This document shows, one piece after another, positions 5,738-5,959 of a stretch of DNA of 5,959 nt (its first letter is position 1; each line of letters starts with the position of its first letter). The stretch comes from Christensenellaceae bacterium. GTDB lineage: Bacteria; Bacillota; Clostridia; Christensenellales; DTU072. The notes below the pieces were generated by a model, which had not been told where the DNA came from, did no database searches, and was given only the letters and a program-made list of their open reading frames with translations. The stretch spans positions 1-5,959 of the forward strand of contig JAISKW010000027.1 of NCBI GenBank assembly GCA_031260775.1, in the 5' to 3' direction. Made by a program: the position numbers and the translations under genes.

Positions 5738-5959
5738 TGAATTTCCCTTTTTCAATCGAAGTATTCCCTCCGAGAAACGACGGACAGGTGCAAGAAATCG
5801 AAGCCGCTCTGCCGCTTTTTGCCGCATTAAAACCCTCGTTTATATCCGTTACTTGCGGCGCGTCGGGCACGGGTACGGGCGGCACAAGCGACATAGCGAT
5901 TAAATTAAAGCAGGTGCACAAAACCGAAAGTGTTGCGCATATTATCGCCTTGGCATCGA
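5737..5959 (+). CDS. metF: Methylenetetrahydrofolate reductase, N-terminal part (cut by window end)
   Basis: Flavoenzyme reducing 5,10-methylenetetrahydrofolate to 5-methyltetrahydrofolate for methionine synthesis; cytoplasmic (beta/alpha)8 barrel with FAD. Only the first 74 codons are present and the frame remains open at the edge; full MetF is usually about 280-300 residues. Seen: FSIEVFPPR (5-13), matching the family's first-strand motif F-x-E-F-F-P-P with the catalytic glutamate at E8; FISVTCGA (35-42), matching the second-strand FxSVTYGA motif; and SVAHI (65-69), matching the AHL strand. The protein begins directly at the first barrel strand, without the N-terminal extension of E. coli MetF. 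Cysteine 40 stands where tyrosine is normal near the flavin site. ATG overlaps the upstream stop by 1 nt (TAATG) and follows a strong AGGAGG, so it is probably coupled to the surface-protein gene. Confidence 0.9.
   Translation, partial: MNFPFSIEVFPPRNDGQVQEIEAALPLFAALKPSFISVTCGASGTGTGGTSDIAIKLKQVHKTESVAHIIALAS

Noticed and set aside
5594..5921. Minus-strand frames at 5594-5827 and 5703-5921 and a plus-strand frame at 5664-5903 across the surface-protein/metF junction
   Set aside because: metF with its ribosome site and conserved N-terminal motifs explains this region; the alternatives have no family features.

Overview
The window looks like chromosomal housekeeping DNA from a low-to-moderate-GC bacterium, most likely an uncultured member of Bacillota/Clostridia. 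The reasons are the xseB-ispA pair, a large membrane-anchored protein with bacterial Ig-like (BIG2-type) domains and no outer-membrane signature, and a strong AGGAGG ribosome binding site before the last gene. This placement is inference; there is no rRNA or other direct taxonomic marker.

Layout. Two divergent operons leave a 59-bp, extremely AT-rich spacer at 2055-2113. Leftward (minus strand) run a small thioredoxin with a CGYC active site (2054-1737) and, 1 nt after its stop, a type IIA topoisomerase B subunit, ParE-like more than GyrB-like (1735 to beyond position 1, so its C-terminus is missing). Rightward (plus strand) run xseB (exonuclease VII small subunit), ispA (short-chain polyprenyl, probably farnesyl, diphosphate synthase), an 842-residue membrane-anchored Ig-like/beta-helix protein of unknown function, and the first 74 codons of metF (methylenetetrahydrofolate reductase). 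Gaps on this strand are 6 nt, 9 nt and a 1-nt overlap, which suggests one transcription unit. No gene-free stretch exceeds 60 bases. I saw no RNA genes, mobile elements, CRISPR arrays or convincing terminators.

How the genes relate. xseB next to ispA is a widespread bacterial arrangement (often xseA-xseB-ispA-dxs); here the divergent thioredoxin stands where xseA would be expected. The large surface protein is the only accessory-looking gene, sitting between isoprenoid and folate/one-carbon genes, and it is the main unknown. The other points worth a second look are departures from conserved motifs: QLK for QTK in the topoisomerase, CGYC in the thioredoxin, a lost GK-S/T-TY lysine in IspA, and VTCGA in MetF. 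There is also a perfect 17-bp palindrome in the divergent promoter region. I found no clear sign of a wholly new multi-gene system.
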